From contig CDMY01000123.1 of NCBI GenBank assembly GCA_001179505.1, positions 62,075 through 86,472 of the forward strand: DNA of 24,398 nt, in the 5' to 3' direction. Positions 1 through 10,659 of the stretch are shown piece by piece. A program made the translations under genes and the position numbers. Within the stretch, counting starts at the first letter, position 1. Each line of letters starts with the position of its first letter. Origin of the DNA: Vitrella brassicaformis. Its lineage: Eukaryota > Sar > Vitrellaceae. Below the pieces are notes generated by a model. The model was not told the DNA's origin. It searched no databases and saw only the letters and a list, made by a program, of their open reading frames with translations.

Positions 1-685
1 GGTGGCGTGTGTGTTTTGGTGTTCGACACAGACGCACCTCTTTGGGTGTGGGTGGTGTGGAAAGGGATGGTGTCGCTGCAGCACATGGGCAGACACGCGC
101 ACAGGGGGGGGAACAGGCACATGAACAGGAAGAGGCCCACGGAAGGGCGGCTGTTGCTGCTGGGGGTGTGGATGTTGCTGAGGAGGCATCTTGGGCGATG
201 GCAGATGGGCGGGATGGGCCACGACAGAAGGCGGCTTGACGAGGGGCGCCTTCATGACCACAGGAGGCCGCTGATGGATCACCACACGTGTGTGAGGCGG
301 GTGTGGGTGTGATGGCGGAGGGGGCGACAGCGACCGCACCACCGGCACCGTCACGGGGGATGGAGATCTTGCTCTGGGTGGCGGGGGGGAGAGGCTTCTC
401 ACCACGCCCACACCCACACGAGTCACACCAGCACCAGCAGCACCCTTGACACGGGGCGGCTCCTTCCTCGGCGACATTGCGCAGCACACCGACGCTCCCT
501 GTGGTTTCTTGTGCTTGGCAGCTGGAGGCGATTTGGGTGAGGGTGGGCAACAGGTGAAGCAGCGCGGCTCGAGTGACTGGCCTCTGCGGAGGGACAGGTG
601 TGGGGGCGGCGAGCGGATGTGTGTGATGATGCGGGGCATGGAGGTGGTGGGGCGGAGGGGGGGCGAGTAGATGATCCGCGCGCCG

Positions 686-730
<45 letters not shown>

Positions 731-3700
731 TGCATAGCGGTTGTGGGTCGGTTGTGTGTCAACTGTACGTGTCATGTGACTCGAGTTGGTCGACTTGTCG
801 TGCCATCTCGACCGTCTCGTTGTGCAGCTGCTGCATGTCGGTGTTGATCTGACGCAGACGGGCCAACGCCTCAATCAGCAACGCACGCTCGGGCTCCAGC
901 GTCTTCACCTGAACAACAAGGCTTGGCATCTCGCTCTCTGTCTTAGTGTGTGTGTGTGTCTTCACTCACCTGTTCCTCCAGCCCGTCTTTCTCCTCCTTG
1001 ATTTTGGCCATTTCCTCCATCAGCTTGGCGACCTTTTCCTCCAACTCGGCCTTCTCACTTTGCAGCGCCTCCATCTCATCACCAAACTCGCTCACAGCTG
1101 CACACATCAACACACACACACAGGGAGAGAGGTATATACATATATATATACGTGGGTGTGGGTGGCGTGTGTGTATGCAATGCTTGCCTGGTTCGCCTTC
1201 CTTTGGAGGGGCCTTTTTGGTCTTGGGGGTCTTCTGCTGCTTCTTGGTGAGCTTGTCCATCTCCTCCTTGATGCGGCTGTTCTCAACCTGCAGATCCTTC
1301 ACCTGCACGCAGCACGCATGACAATCGACCGCTGTTCTCTCTCTCTCTCCTTATTTTGTTGTGTGTAGGAGAGTGCCTGTGTGTGGTATTTGTTCTTTTC
1401 GCGTCTCAGGTTGGCGATTTCCATGGCGGCGGCGGCCGACCGCTCACGCTGCTTCTTGTCGTCTACCGGGGGCTTCTCCGCCTGAACCAACCATTGACCC
1501 AACGAATCAAACACAGATATATGCACGATAGAGACACAATGCGCCATGCTGCCCGAGGAAGTCAAACCTTCTTTTCAGGTTTGACTTCCTGTGTCTCCTC
1601 CTCCTTCTTTTTCTTCTCCTCCACTGCTGACTTCCACGTCAGACGGGACGGCCTACACACAACACAGACACACAGACACACAGAAACATCGAAATGAGTC
1701 TCTCTTTCTCTGTGGAGACCAGCCATTGTCTGACCTGGCCTTTGCCTTGGCTGCCCTCTTCTCCTGAGCTGCGAACCGAGTGGCCAGCACTTTCTCCTTC
1801 TCATCAGGTTTCTCCTTCTCTGGCAATACAGCAGCAGCGGCAGCTGCTGCTGCTGCTGCTGCTGGTGCCGGCTCCTGCTGTGTTGCTGGCTCTTTTGGCT
1901 CCTCCTGCAGTACCACGTAATGCATGGAGGCGGTGTGTGAGTGTGTGGGTGGAAGGGGGGGAGGGTGACTGACCTTTTTCTCCCCCTCTGCTGGTTCTTT
2001 CTCTTCCTCCTTGATCATGTGCTGTCCGAACTGCGCTATCATGAAGGGCGCGCCCTCCTCGCCCGAAGCGTCACTCGTAAATGACGCTGCACCACACACA
2101 CGCACACGCAGAGAATGAATGAATAAATGAATGAGTGGATAGGAAAGACACCTCTTCCTGCGCGCAGTTCGCTGCCGAGTGATCTGTATCTGTCGCCGCC
2201 GCCGCCGCCCCGGCTGTTGGCCCGCCGACCGGTGGCGGCCTTCTTGCTGGCCGGGCTGGCGTCCTCCTCCTCGCCAACTGCGTGCAGGCCATGACCTGTT
2301 TATTGGGTTTGGGCAGGACAGAGAGAGACACACAGAAAGGGACAATGGAAGGAAGAGGGACCATATGCGTGCATTCTATTGAGGACTGACTGACCTAGTC
2401 CAGCGAGAGTGGTGTGTTTGCCCGAGATGATGGACGAGGTGGATCCCATCTCGCTGCGCTTCAGCAGCTTTTTCTGGCTGTCCAATATCGCCTTCAACTC
2501 ACCCTGCATACCAACATGACACACATGGCCTGGCCATGTCTCTCCCTCTCTCTGTCTGTGTGTCTGTGTGTGTGTGATGGGTATGGAGATCAATACGTTT
2601 TCGCTTTCGAGCAGTGAAGATTTTTCTTTGAGTACGGCGTTGTCCCTCTCCAGCTCCTGCAGACTCTCCTGCATCAACGCCAGACGCTGGCTCCTGGAGA
2701 CACATACACACAAATGGATGGATGTCTGTGTGTGTCTTGGTTGTGTCGGGTGTGTGAGCACATTTTCTCAAAGTCTTCGTTTGTTCGGGGTGATTTCGGT
2801 GCTCGGGCGCTGAGAGGCACCTCTCCCTCGCCCTCCTCCTTCGCCTGCACACGAAGCCAAAGGGTGGCATGCAATGCAGCCGCGTGTGTGTGGTAGACAG
2901 ATAGTGGTGAGAGTGCGTGTGTGCGTGCCTGTGACTCCTGCAGGAACTTGATCTCTGCGTGGGCATCCATCAGCTTCATCTGTAGACACCACACGCAGAC
3001 ACACACACACACACGTATGCACCTGTAAACAGACAGGCGAGAGGCGAGGGGACGAGCATACAGACAGACAGACCTTCAGACTGGCGAGGTCCTTGTGGAC
3101 CTCCTCCGAGGCACGCGCCAATGTCACCTTCTCGCGACGGGCCGCACCCAGCTCCTATACACACACACATGACATACACACACGAGTACACGCACACAGT
3201 GCAGAGGCTAGGCATATATCTGACTGTACGTACGTCTCTGGCGTTGTCGAGTTCCTCGATGAGCTCAGAAGCGCGTTCAGCGGCGTCACGGTACTGAGCA
3301 GCCTCCTCCTCAGCCTGTACCAACCAATACACACAGACAGACAGACAGACAGGCAGACACGTGGCAGACGGCTGTCAGCGTCTGTTTACTGACTGACTTC
3401 TTGGAGTTGTTCTCTGAGGTCTTGAATCTCCTGAACCATCTCGTCCCACTCCTCCTCAAACGCAGCGGGCTGACATGCATACAACCAAGCAACGCACAAA
3501 GAGAGACACACACATCACACACAGAGAGAGCGCCTCAGGGTGGTTGTTATAGAGAAAGGTTTGTTTTGGTACCGGCATGCCCTGCCGGCCGATGCGTGCG
3601 GCGGTGATGGATGCCATGCTGTCGGCGCGGGTCATCGTCAGCTTCTTCTTCAACGACTCGATCTCCTCATCCTGCACAACACACACACACACACACATAC

Positions 3701-4935
3701 TTATACGTCGTGTCTCTCTCTCTCTGTCGGACTCTGTGGTTTAGACACGTGCCTTTCTCTCGAGTTCGCTTTCGAGGTCGGCCACGACGTCCTCCAAGAA
3801 GGACACCTGGCCAGGCCACCCACCCATCGGCCGACCGATACACAAAATGTGGAAGTGGGCATACCATGCCCAGCCCACTCAGGTACCTGATGTTTGAGAG
3901 TTGGTACGGAGTAGCCCATGTCATCGTCGGCCGCGTGCTTCGGACGGTTGTCGAAATGATGAGTGCCTGGCCACATACCATCCATCCATCCATCCACCAA
4001 GCTACGTACGTACCTTGTTTGGTGATGCCGGTTGCAATGTCGGCTTCAAACTCCCCCGGACCGATGCTGGCCGCACCTTGACGGGGGGCAATGCCGCGCT
4101 CCACCACACGCTGGTCGCCACCCGCACCCCCTGCTGCCGCCGCTGCTGCATATCATACACACACGGAGACAGAAAGGGAAAGAGGACGCACCGCTACGCT
4201 ACAATCAGAGAGAGGGAGAGGGAGGGAGAGAGACGCGTATGTACCTTCTTGAGCTTCCGCTTCTTGTTCCACAGGCACATATGCGGCGGGTTCGGTGCGG
4301 CTTCGCTGCGTCTCATACACTCGGGCAGCCTCGCCCTCTCCCTGGGCTGCCTCCCCTGCTTCAAGCAACATGGCCTGTCCGGCCTCCTTGTGGGTGACGG
4401 CCATGGGTGTGTCGATGGAGATGGTCCGGGGCACTCCTGCTGCTGCCCCAGCCTGCATACACACCAGGCCTGTGCTGGGATGGATGTATGTATTTGGGTA
4501 CGTGGCAGGCATGTAAGTTGACCGATTCTACGAGTCTTGGCATCATGAATGGCTGCCCCACCGAGAACCGGCGTGCGGCGCTCTTGTCCAGCCCCGCACG
4601 CACCGCCACGACGGCAGGCTGACTAACCGCCCCCACGCCCGTCAGCGCCTGAAGTGATGGATACACACAGACAACACAAACACACACCAAGGGAAGGGAA
4701 TGAACGGAAGGACACAGAGAGAGAGGAGAGGGCATCGCCATCCGCCCCAACACGCCAGCTCCACTCCACTTACCCCCAGCGGCACGGGAAGGTCTGCCCC
4801 GAGCGACTTCCTCCTCAGCGTGCGAATGTAGCTGTCGGCCACGGTCGACTTCTTCTTGACGGCCGCAGCGGCGGCCTCGTCCCTCTTGCCGTCATCTCCC
4901 CCGGTCTCGCTCCCTGAACCGCTCGACGCGCTCAT
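1..4935 (-). CDS. Long coiled-coil protein with Pro/Arg/His-rich tail (3' end outside window)
   Basis: I do not recognise a named family. Twenty-three exons joined in frame give at least 1,034 residues: 4935-4774, 4648-4502, 4452-4245, 4145-4014, 3966-3887, 3806-3753, 3671-3573, 3469-3398, 3314-3234, 3154-3074, 2979-2929, 2844-2762, 2693-2597, 2503-2395, 2295-2152, 2086-1974, 1904-1735, 1652-1568, 1481-1377, 1302-1188, 1097-970, 908-769 and 685-38; the next exon lies off the left edge. The start at 4935 opens MSASSGSGSE, with no earlier in-frame ATG joined to it. Residues up to about 230 are low-complexity Ala/Gly/Glu. Heptad-rich coiled coil follows (for example DEEIESLKKKL, ELIEELDNARDEL, QRLALMQESLQELE), then an Ala run, Lys/Glu-rich stretches, a second coiled coil (EALQSEKAELEEKVAKLMEE) and a 216-residue basic, Pro-rich tail. 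A structural or scaffold role, perhaps cytoskeletal, is inference. Four introns have GC donors. The boundary 4502/4452 is least certain: an alternative donor 18 nt earlier also keeps frame. Confidence 0.85.
38..685 (-). other. 648-nt Pro/Arg/His-rich exon of the coiled-coil gene
   Basis: The frame entering from exon 908-769 (phase 2) stays open for 648 nt to a donor AG|GTGCGT at 38/37. The acceptor at 686-688 is preceded by a 28-nt GT tract in sense orientation. The peptide is rich in Pro, Arg, His and Val, contains the repeat VRSLSPPPP twice (followed by RARSPSP and by SHPHPP) and a Gln/His/Pro stretch (PQQHPHPQQQQPP). SP/RS motifs look like phosphorylation or SH3/WW-binding sequence, but that is inference. 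No stop codon lies in this frame, which supports it as true coding sequence. Confidence 0.8.
689..716. repeat. (CA)n microsatellite at an intron acceptor
   Basis: About 14 CA units on the plus strand, which is (TG)n in sense orientation, directly abut the acceptor CAG of exon 685-38. They sit where a polypyrimidine tract would be expected. Confidence 0.95.
1556..1590 (-). other. Perfect inverted repeat overlapping a 5' splice site
   Basis: AGGAAGTCAAACC (1578-1590 in sense, inside the exon) is followed after 9 nt by its exact reverse complement at 1568-1556. The exon ends at 1568, so the donor AAG|GTTTGA sits inside the 3' arm and the first 12 intron bases are the inverted copy of the exon end. 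The intron is needed because reading on meets TGA at once. The donor is weak apart from GT. Confidence 0.85.
1831..1866 (-). repeat. (GCT/GCA)n trinucleotide run encoding poly-Ala
   Basis: A GCA/GCC trinucleotide run in sense orientation encodes about 11 consecutive alanines in the exon 1904-1735. It is in frame, so slippage here would change Ala number without a frameshift. Confidence 0.85.
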
Positions 4936-5220
4936 GACTCCTCAGATATGAGGGGCAAGGAGAGAGGGCGAGAGAGTGAGCTTTCTGTTGGGGGGATGGC
5001 CAATTGTGTGTATTGGCAAGCCCCTCGACGCTGAGGGGAAGGAACTGAGGGAAAGGCGGGGCAATCGATCTGTTTGCGAGCTAAGATTGGGGACAAGGTG
5101 ACGGCCTGACGTACACACAATCCCTCCCCACATTAATTACTGTCTGTATCATGTACGTACGCTATGCACATCAAAAGCATGCAGCATGGCAGGCCCTGGG
5201 CACTCTATGGCTAGATCAGG
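4936..5220. other. Intergenic: coiled-coil gene promoter side / KAP3 3' side
   Basis: These 285 bp separate the start of the coiled-coil gene from the KAP3 stop; both genes are on the minus strand. No coding exon is recognisable. It holds a purine-rich stretch at about 4950-4980 and an 8-mer TGCGAGCT at 5075-5082, also found upstream of three other genes here. It should contain the KAP3 3' UTR and the coiled-coil gene promoter. I see no AATAAA-like signal that I would trust. Confidence 0.6.
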
Positions 5221-6028
5221 TCAGGTCGCGGCCAGCACGTCGCCCCAATACCTGCAGGCAATGAAAGAAGGGAGGCAAGGATGGACGTGTTTAGTTGTGT
5301 ATGCTGTGCGTTTGTGTGCGGTGCGTCCCGTACCGTACCTGTCAGCGAGAGCCTCATCTTCGTCCCAGAGCAGAAACCCCGGCCGGCCGTCACAGTCGTC
5401 AAACTCATCCTCTTCCTCCTCGTCGGCAAGATGACCACCGCCTGTGTACCATACCAGGCACACCACGCGTTGGTTGACAGGACAGCACCCACAAAGAGAC
5501 AGATGGATGGACAAACACACACGTGGACAGATCGGATGAACGAATGGATGAACAGAATTATATTACCTACCGTCTCTGTTGCCGTCGCGTGCTCTCCGGG
5601 CGATCTCCGAGGCCAATATCTCACTGATACACACACACACACACACACACGCGGATACACAGAGGGATCCACAAACTGACACAACACGTGTGTGTGCATC
5701 ATGCATGATGTGTGGGCGGACGGTACCCCTGCTCCTCCCTGCGGACGATCTGGCACCACTCCTACACACAAACGTTAGTCACACGGCATGACATTCATTG
5801 CCTCGTGTATACATATTGGATGGATGGATGTGTGTGGTGTGTGCAAACGTAACGGACGTACGATGTTGTGGACTTGGTACTTGAGCTCTTTAACCTTGTC
5901 GGCCAGCTGCGGATCGAACTCAACTATGATAGACAAACTGTCGCTCGCCTGTTGACGACAGACAGCACACACAAACAGAGACAACACACACACACAGAGA
6001 ACACACAGATGGATGGGTGATGGGTGGG

Positions 6029-6061
<33 letters not shown>

Positions 6062-9000
6062 TGTGCCTGTTTGCGTATGGCGAGGTTGGAGTCTCTGAGT
6101 AGGTCCAGCAGGAACTGAGATATCTCGCTCTCGCGCATCACACGATCCCTGCCAGCCATACATGAATGGTCCACACAATCAGCCAGACAGATGCACGGTC
6201 CACGGCCCCGTCGGAGTGTGTGGTGTGCCTGGTTTGGTCGTGCATGAGGAAGCAATGGAACAGATACAGCAGCTGCAGCACTATCTCATCGTCCTCCTGA
6301 CACACACACACACACACACACACACGTGTGCATTGTCTTTTCTCCCTCTGCGTGCGCGTGGATGGATCGAGGTGCATACCTACCTGTTTGGCCGTCAGGA
6401 GCTCCTGGAAGAGTGTGAGGAATCTCGGTGAGGCCAGGTGCACCATGGCCTCGCTGTCGTTGGCAGCTATGGTGCCGCATAACATCACACACCTGCAGAC
6501 ACTCATTCATGCCATGGATGGACGCAATGCACACACACACTCACACACATGGATGTGTGTGTGTGCGCGTGTGACTGTACTCGAGTACGATGTCGTCTAT
6601 GGCTTCGTTGATGGCACCGGTGAGCGGCGAGAAGGCAAACGTCATCCCACAGCCTTCAGACAACAACCTAGTAGGTGGCACACACATGGGATGGGAGAAA
6701 GGGGAGGGGCAGACAGAAACCCGAATTGGTCTTTACTTGTGAATGAGGTCAATGAGTCCCTCTAAGTCGAGCCAGCGGATCTCCGCCACACTCATGCTCG
6801 ACAGCGTGCCCAACAATTCTACCTAATGACACACACACAAGGATGTGTGTTTGGGGGGGAGAGCGCTTGGGTGTTTGTGCGTACCAGCAGTTCCGGCGCG
6901 TCTAGAGATGTCTGTGCGAGGCGGGCAAACTCCTTCAGCCAATGGGACATCCTGCACACACGCACACATAAACACACCACACAGTCATGGCGAGGGTGTA
7001 TGTCTCGACCCGACCGTATGGACGACTTGTTGAGGTGCTCGTAGAGCTTTGGTCGCGACACATCATGCCGAGCCACGTTGCGCACAACCTACACACACAC
7101 ACAGGTACCATACCCACGCGTGAGAAGAGCCTCGGTGTGTGTGTGGCGCGGGGAGAAGTAAGTAAGTGTCTGCGGACCTTGCACAGCAACGCGTCACGCG
7201 TCTTCATCACGCGATCCACCACCTACCATTCCATTCCGCGGTGGCACATGACATCCCCATGCGTGTGGTTGCATACTTTGTCCATGAGTTTTGTGTCGCA
7301 CATAATCTCCGCTGCTCGGGGGTGCGTCGACAGATTCACTGCCACCGACACCAAATCCCTGCAGGCAGGCCATGGCATCATACGCACACAATACACGGAT
7401 GGATCCCGTCCGATGATGGAGGGGAGGTGTGTGTGGGTGTGTGTGCCTGTCAGCTGTGCTGACCTGCCGACTTTTTGCTCTGGGAAGTGGATGACCAGCT
7501 GCAGCAACATCGGGATCTGACCAATATGCACACAGCCGCACCGCACACAGACACACAGACACACAGACACACAGCAGATGGAATGGATGCACACAACACA
7601 TGGGGGGATGTATCTGATGGATGTGTGCTCATCGTATGTATCGTCTTGCTAACTTACGGCGTCGTTGTGGTAAGTGAGCAGCGATTTGCACCGGTCGTCC
7701 TGCGTCAGCTGAGACAACACACGCAGCGACACCTATGCGCCGGCCATACACACAGACACACAAACATACAGATAGAGAATCACACAGCACAGAGAGGGGA
7801 TCTGATCTATTGTGCATGTGGGTACTCACTTGTCTGTATCGTGGTTCCTTGAGCAGGTCGGTGAGTATCTTCAACACACTACCACGACCACTAGCCGTCC
7901 CCTCAACTGCACATCACATCCACACACCACACCCATCACACACAACAACCGCACTTAGCCCACGAATCCTCTTCATGTGTGTGTGTGTACTTGTCTGTCT
8001 GTCAGTCCCTCACCGAGTTCCACGCGCACATCGGGGTCGAATGCCAGGTTGTAGAGCAGCCGACACGCCAGCAGCAGCACAAAGGGGGAGGTCTGTGTGC
8101 CTCCCCCAACACACGACACCAGCCGCAGCAGCTTCGGCAACACACCTGCACAGCACACGCACACACACACAGATGAAGTGAAGAAGGGCGGGCGACTGAC
8201 TGCCTTACCAGCTCGGCGCATTTCGTCTTTGTTCTCGCCGATGATGGCCATCTTCTTCAAATACGTCTGAATGCATGGCAAGCATCAAGACACATACACA
8301 CATAACATACATAGACATAGGGTGCGTCTGTCTGCGTACCCTACCAGGGCGACCATGGTGAGCTCCACATGCGTCCACGGCGATCGGTCCAGCACGGGCA
8401 CCAGACAGCGTATGAGGGAGTGGTGTGCCACCAGCTGCCTCTCCACACCGATGTCCTCACTGAGGTGCAGGAGGGTCAGGATGGCGGAGTACACCAAACG
8501 GGACTGCCGCCGCTGCACACGGCTGAACCGACGCTCTTCCAATTCCAGCTGCCCACCGGACACACAGGACACACACAAATCGGAGAGGGATGAGAGAGAG
8601 GGTGGGGGGCATACCATAGCATATGGGTTTATGGCATGCCATGCGTCCCGTACCATACCTACCGCCTTTTGTTTGTCATCGTCTGTCATGTCCTTGGTGG
8701 TGTCGACGATTCCCTGACGCTTCTGGCGCAACTCCTGGATTGGATGGACACATCGATCACATACAATACATATGCACACACACATAAATAAACAAGCTGC
8801 AGGCAGGCAGGCAGGTGGACATGATGGGCGCGGCGTGTGTGTGCGTGGTCGACTCGACTCAACGGATGTGTGAGTGGGTCGGATCAGTCCAGTCAGTCAG
8901 TGTGTCCCTACCGTACCCTACCTGCAGCCGCACCAGCCACCGCTTGTTCTCGTACTCGAGCAGACGCACTGTCGACTCGGCCACCTACACACACAGATCC

Positions 9001-10201
9001 CATCCACACACACAATGAATGGGTTCGTCCCGTCCCGTCCATACGCACACACAGCGATGCAGGCAGGCATGTCTATACCCTACCGTACCTGGTGTGCGTT
9101 GAGGAGCGCATGGAGGTCGGTGAAGTGGCTCATGACTAGGAAGATGCCCACCACACACATGGCCAGGTCGGGGGACTTCCGCCCCTCGTCCCGCAGCACC
9201 CGCGACAGCACACCAACGATGCTCTCGTGCTCTACCAGATGCACCAACGAGGACGGCGACGCACACAGCGACAGCAACGCACGAGCACCCTACACACCAC
9301 ACACATCGACCACACACACATACACACGTGGGTGGCTGGGTGTGTGAGGAGGGAGGGAGGCTTACGGCGACTTTTTCTTCCATGGCTTCGTCGTAAAGCT
9401 TTTCGAGGTAGTCGTCCAGCATCCCCACGTCAGCCAGCGGCAGCTGCAGCAACTCCCCACACTCCCCACCACCCCTACCACCACCGCCATAAGCGTCACC
9501 GCGCTGACCCATGTCAGTCATGAATGGCACGGCACACACATGTCAGTCAGTCAGCGTCAAAGAACGTGTGTGTGGGTGTCCGTCTATGGACACAGGCACC
9601 TGTCTAGAGGAGGGTCCGGCGGCTGCAGCTGGCTGTGGCTGCGATGCGGGTGGTATTGGCGGTGCGATGAGTTGTGTGAGTAGGTCCTCGACCTCAGTGG
9701 TGCGTGAGGGGTGGATGATCTTGGACCTCTCCACAATCTCACGCGCCACGACCGGCACGTTGTCCCGGTGCAAATCAGACACATCCACCTGGATTGATTC
9801 ATTTGATTGAATGCACACAACAAACACAATGCAATGCACCCACGTCACGCCTGTGTGTGTACGTGCGTGTGTGTGGATGATGTGTGGGCTGAAGAGCATA
9901 CCTACCTACCTTGATCTTTCTCTGCCCCGGTATGCTCTCACTGCGGGTCACCTCTCCAGAAGCATCACAATACAGCGTTTCTGATGAATGATTCAATGAA
10001 TGGAACAGATGAGATGACGCTCACACAATCATGTCTGTCTGTGCGTCTATGTATGTGTGTCTGTGTATGTGTGTGTGTGTACCTACCGGTGACGTAGTGG
10101 ACGAGTATGGCGTTTTCTTGGGCATCCAATTCGATGTGCCCCGGCCGCACCTTCCGACGAGTGCCGGCCGACGGGCTGTTGGCGCTGGCAGGGGAGGACA
10201 T
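5221..10201 (-). CDS. KAP3: Kinesin-associated protein 3 (KAP3), kinesin-II adaptor
   Basis: Non-motor Armadillo-repeat subunit of heterotrimeric kinesin-II, the anterograde intraflagellar transport motor (family knowledge). Twenty-seven exons give 818 aa, near the usual size: 10201-10087, 9980-9910, 9788-9600, 9503-9366, 9289-9089, 8984-8922, 8734-8663, 8548-8345, 8266-8209, 8145-8014, 7906-7830, 7732-7658, 7516-7464, 7358-7277, 7222-7178, 7088-7015, 6951-6885, 6822-6737, 6667-6581, 6492-6384, 6296-6229, 6148-6067, 5948-5862, 5761-5727, 5623-5571, 5441-5339, 5251-5221. KAP hallmarks: RKVRPGHIEL near the N-terminus, EIVERSKIIHPSRTTEVEDLL-type helix by residue 105, LEKLYDEAMEEKV, LLEYENKRW, the ARM series to about residue 720 (MAIIGENKDEMRRAG, LACRLLYNLAFDP, LQLLYLFHCFL, SNLAIRK) and an acidic tail (DEEEEDEFDD). 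Residues about 105-125 are a Pro/Ala-rich linker. Two introns, after 6229 and 6067, use GC donors. Confidence 0.95.
6043..6066. repeat. (TG)n tract that contains a GC splice donor
   Basis: In sense orientation this is a (CA)n run directly after exon 6148-6067. The donor CAG|GCACAC is made from the first CA units. The same 118-nt intron ends in a GT-rich tract, so the two ends are complementary. Confidence 0.9.
6300..6325. repeat. (CA)n microsatellite at KAP3 intron acceptor
   Basis: (TG)n in sense orientation, ending directly at the acceptor of exon 6296-6229. Confidence 0.95.
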
Positions 10202-10659
10202 CTACCTCATTGTCACGCAGGCGGATCCGCTTTTTTGGCGCGATCAAAGGACTGTAAACAGGCCACCTGCCTGTTTTCATGACTGCGTTGCATTCATCCC
10301 ACAGTCATGCCGAATGACAGTCAAAAATCTCTACAAGGCATGCCATGCCGCGAATGAATGCAATCCATCCACCCATCCATCCACCCAACCAACCAACCAA
10401 CCAACCACTGCACTGGCTCGTCAGCCACGCAACAACACCGACCATCTATCTGTCCGAAAGAATGTCAAAAGGAGGCCTTCCTTCGTTTCTTTCTAAGTGT
10501 GTCGGCAGACAGTGAGGTGATCTGCACATCAAGTGCAAGTGACAAACACGAATGGAGGGAAGGGGAAAGAAAGGAAGACCGACGGACGATTGCACACAGG
10601 AAAGACAGACATTCAGACAGGCAGGAGAAGGACACGTAGACAGGCAGGGAGTCCGCAAG
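10202..10659. other. Intergenic: KAP3 promoter side / Mpv17-family 3' side
   Basis: 458 bp between the KAP3 start and the stop of the Mpv17-family gene, both minus. Contents are simple-sequence rich: (CATC)n and (CAAC)n around 10365-10410, GACA/CAGG repeats around 10600-10650, and a 10-bp palindrome GCGGATCCGC near 10221. No coding exon or structured RNA is evident. It must hold the KAP3 promoter and the neighbour's 3' UTR. Confidence 0.6.
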
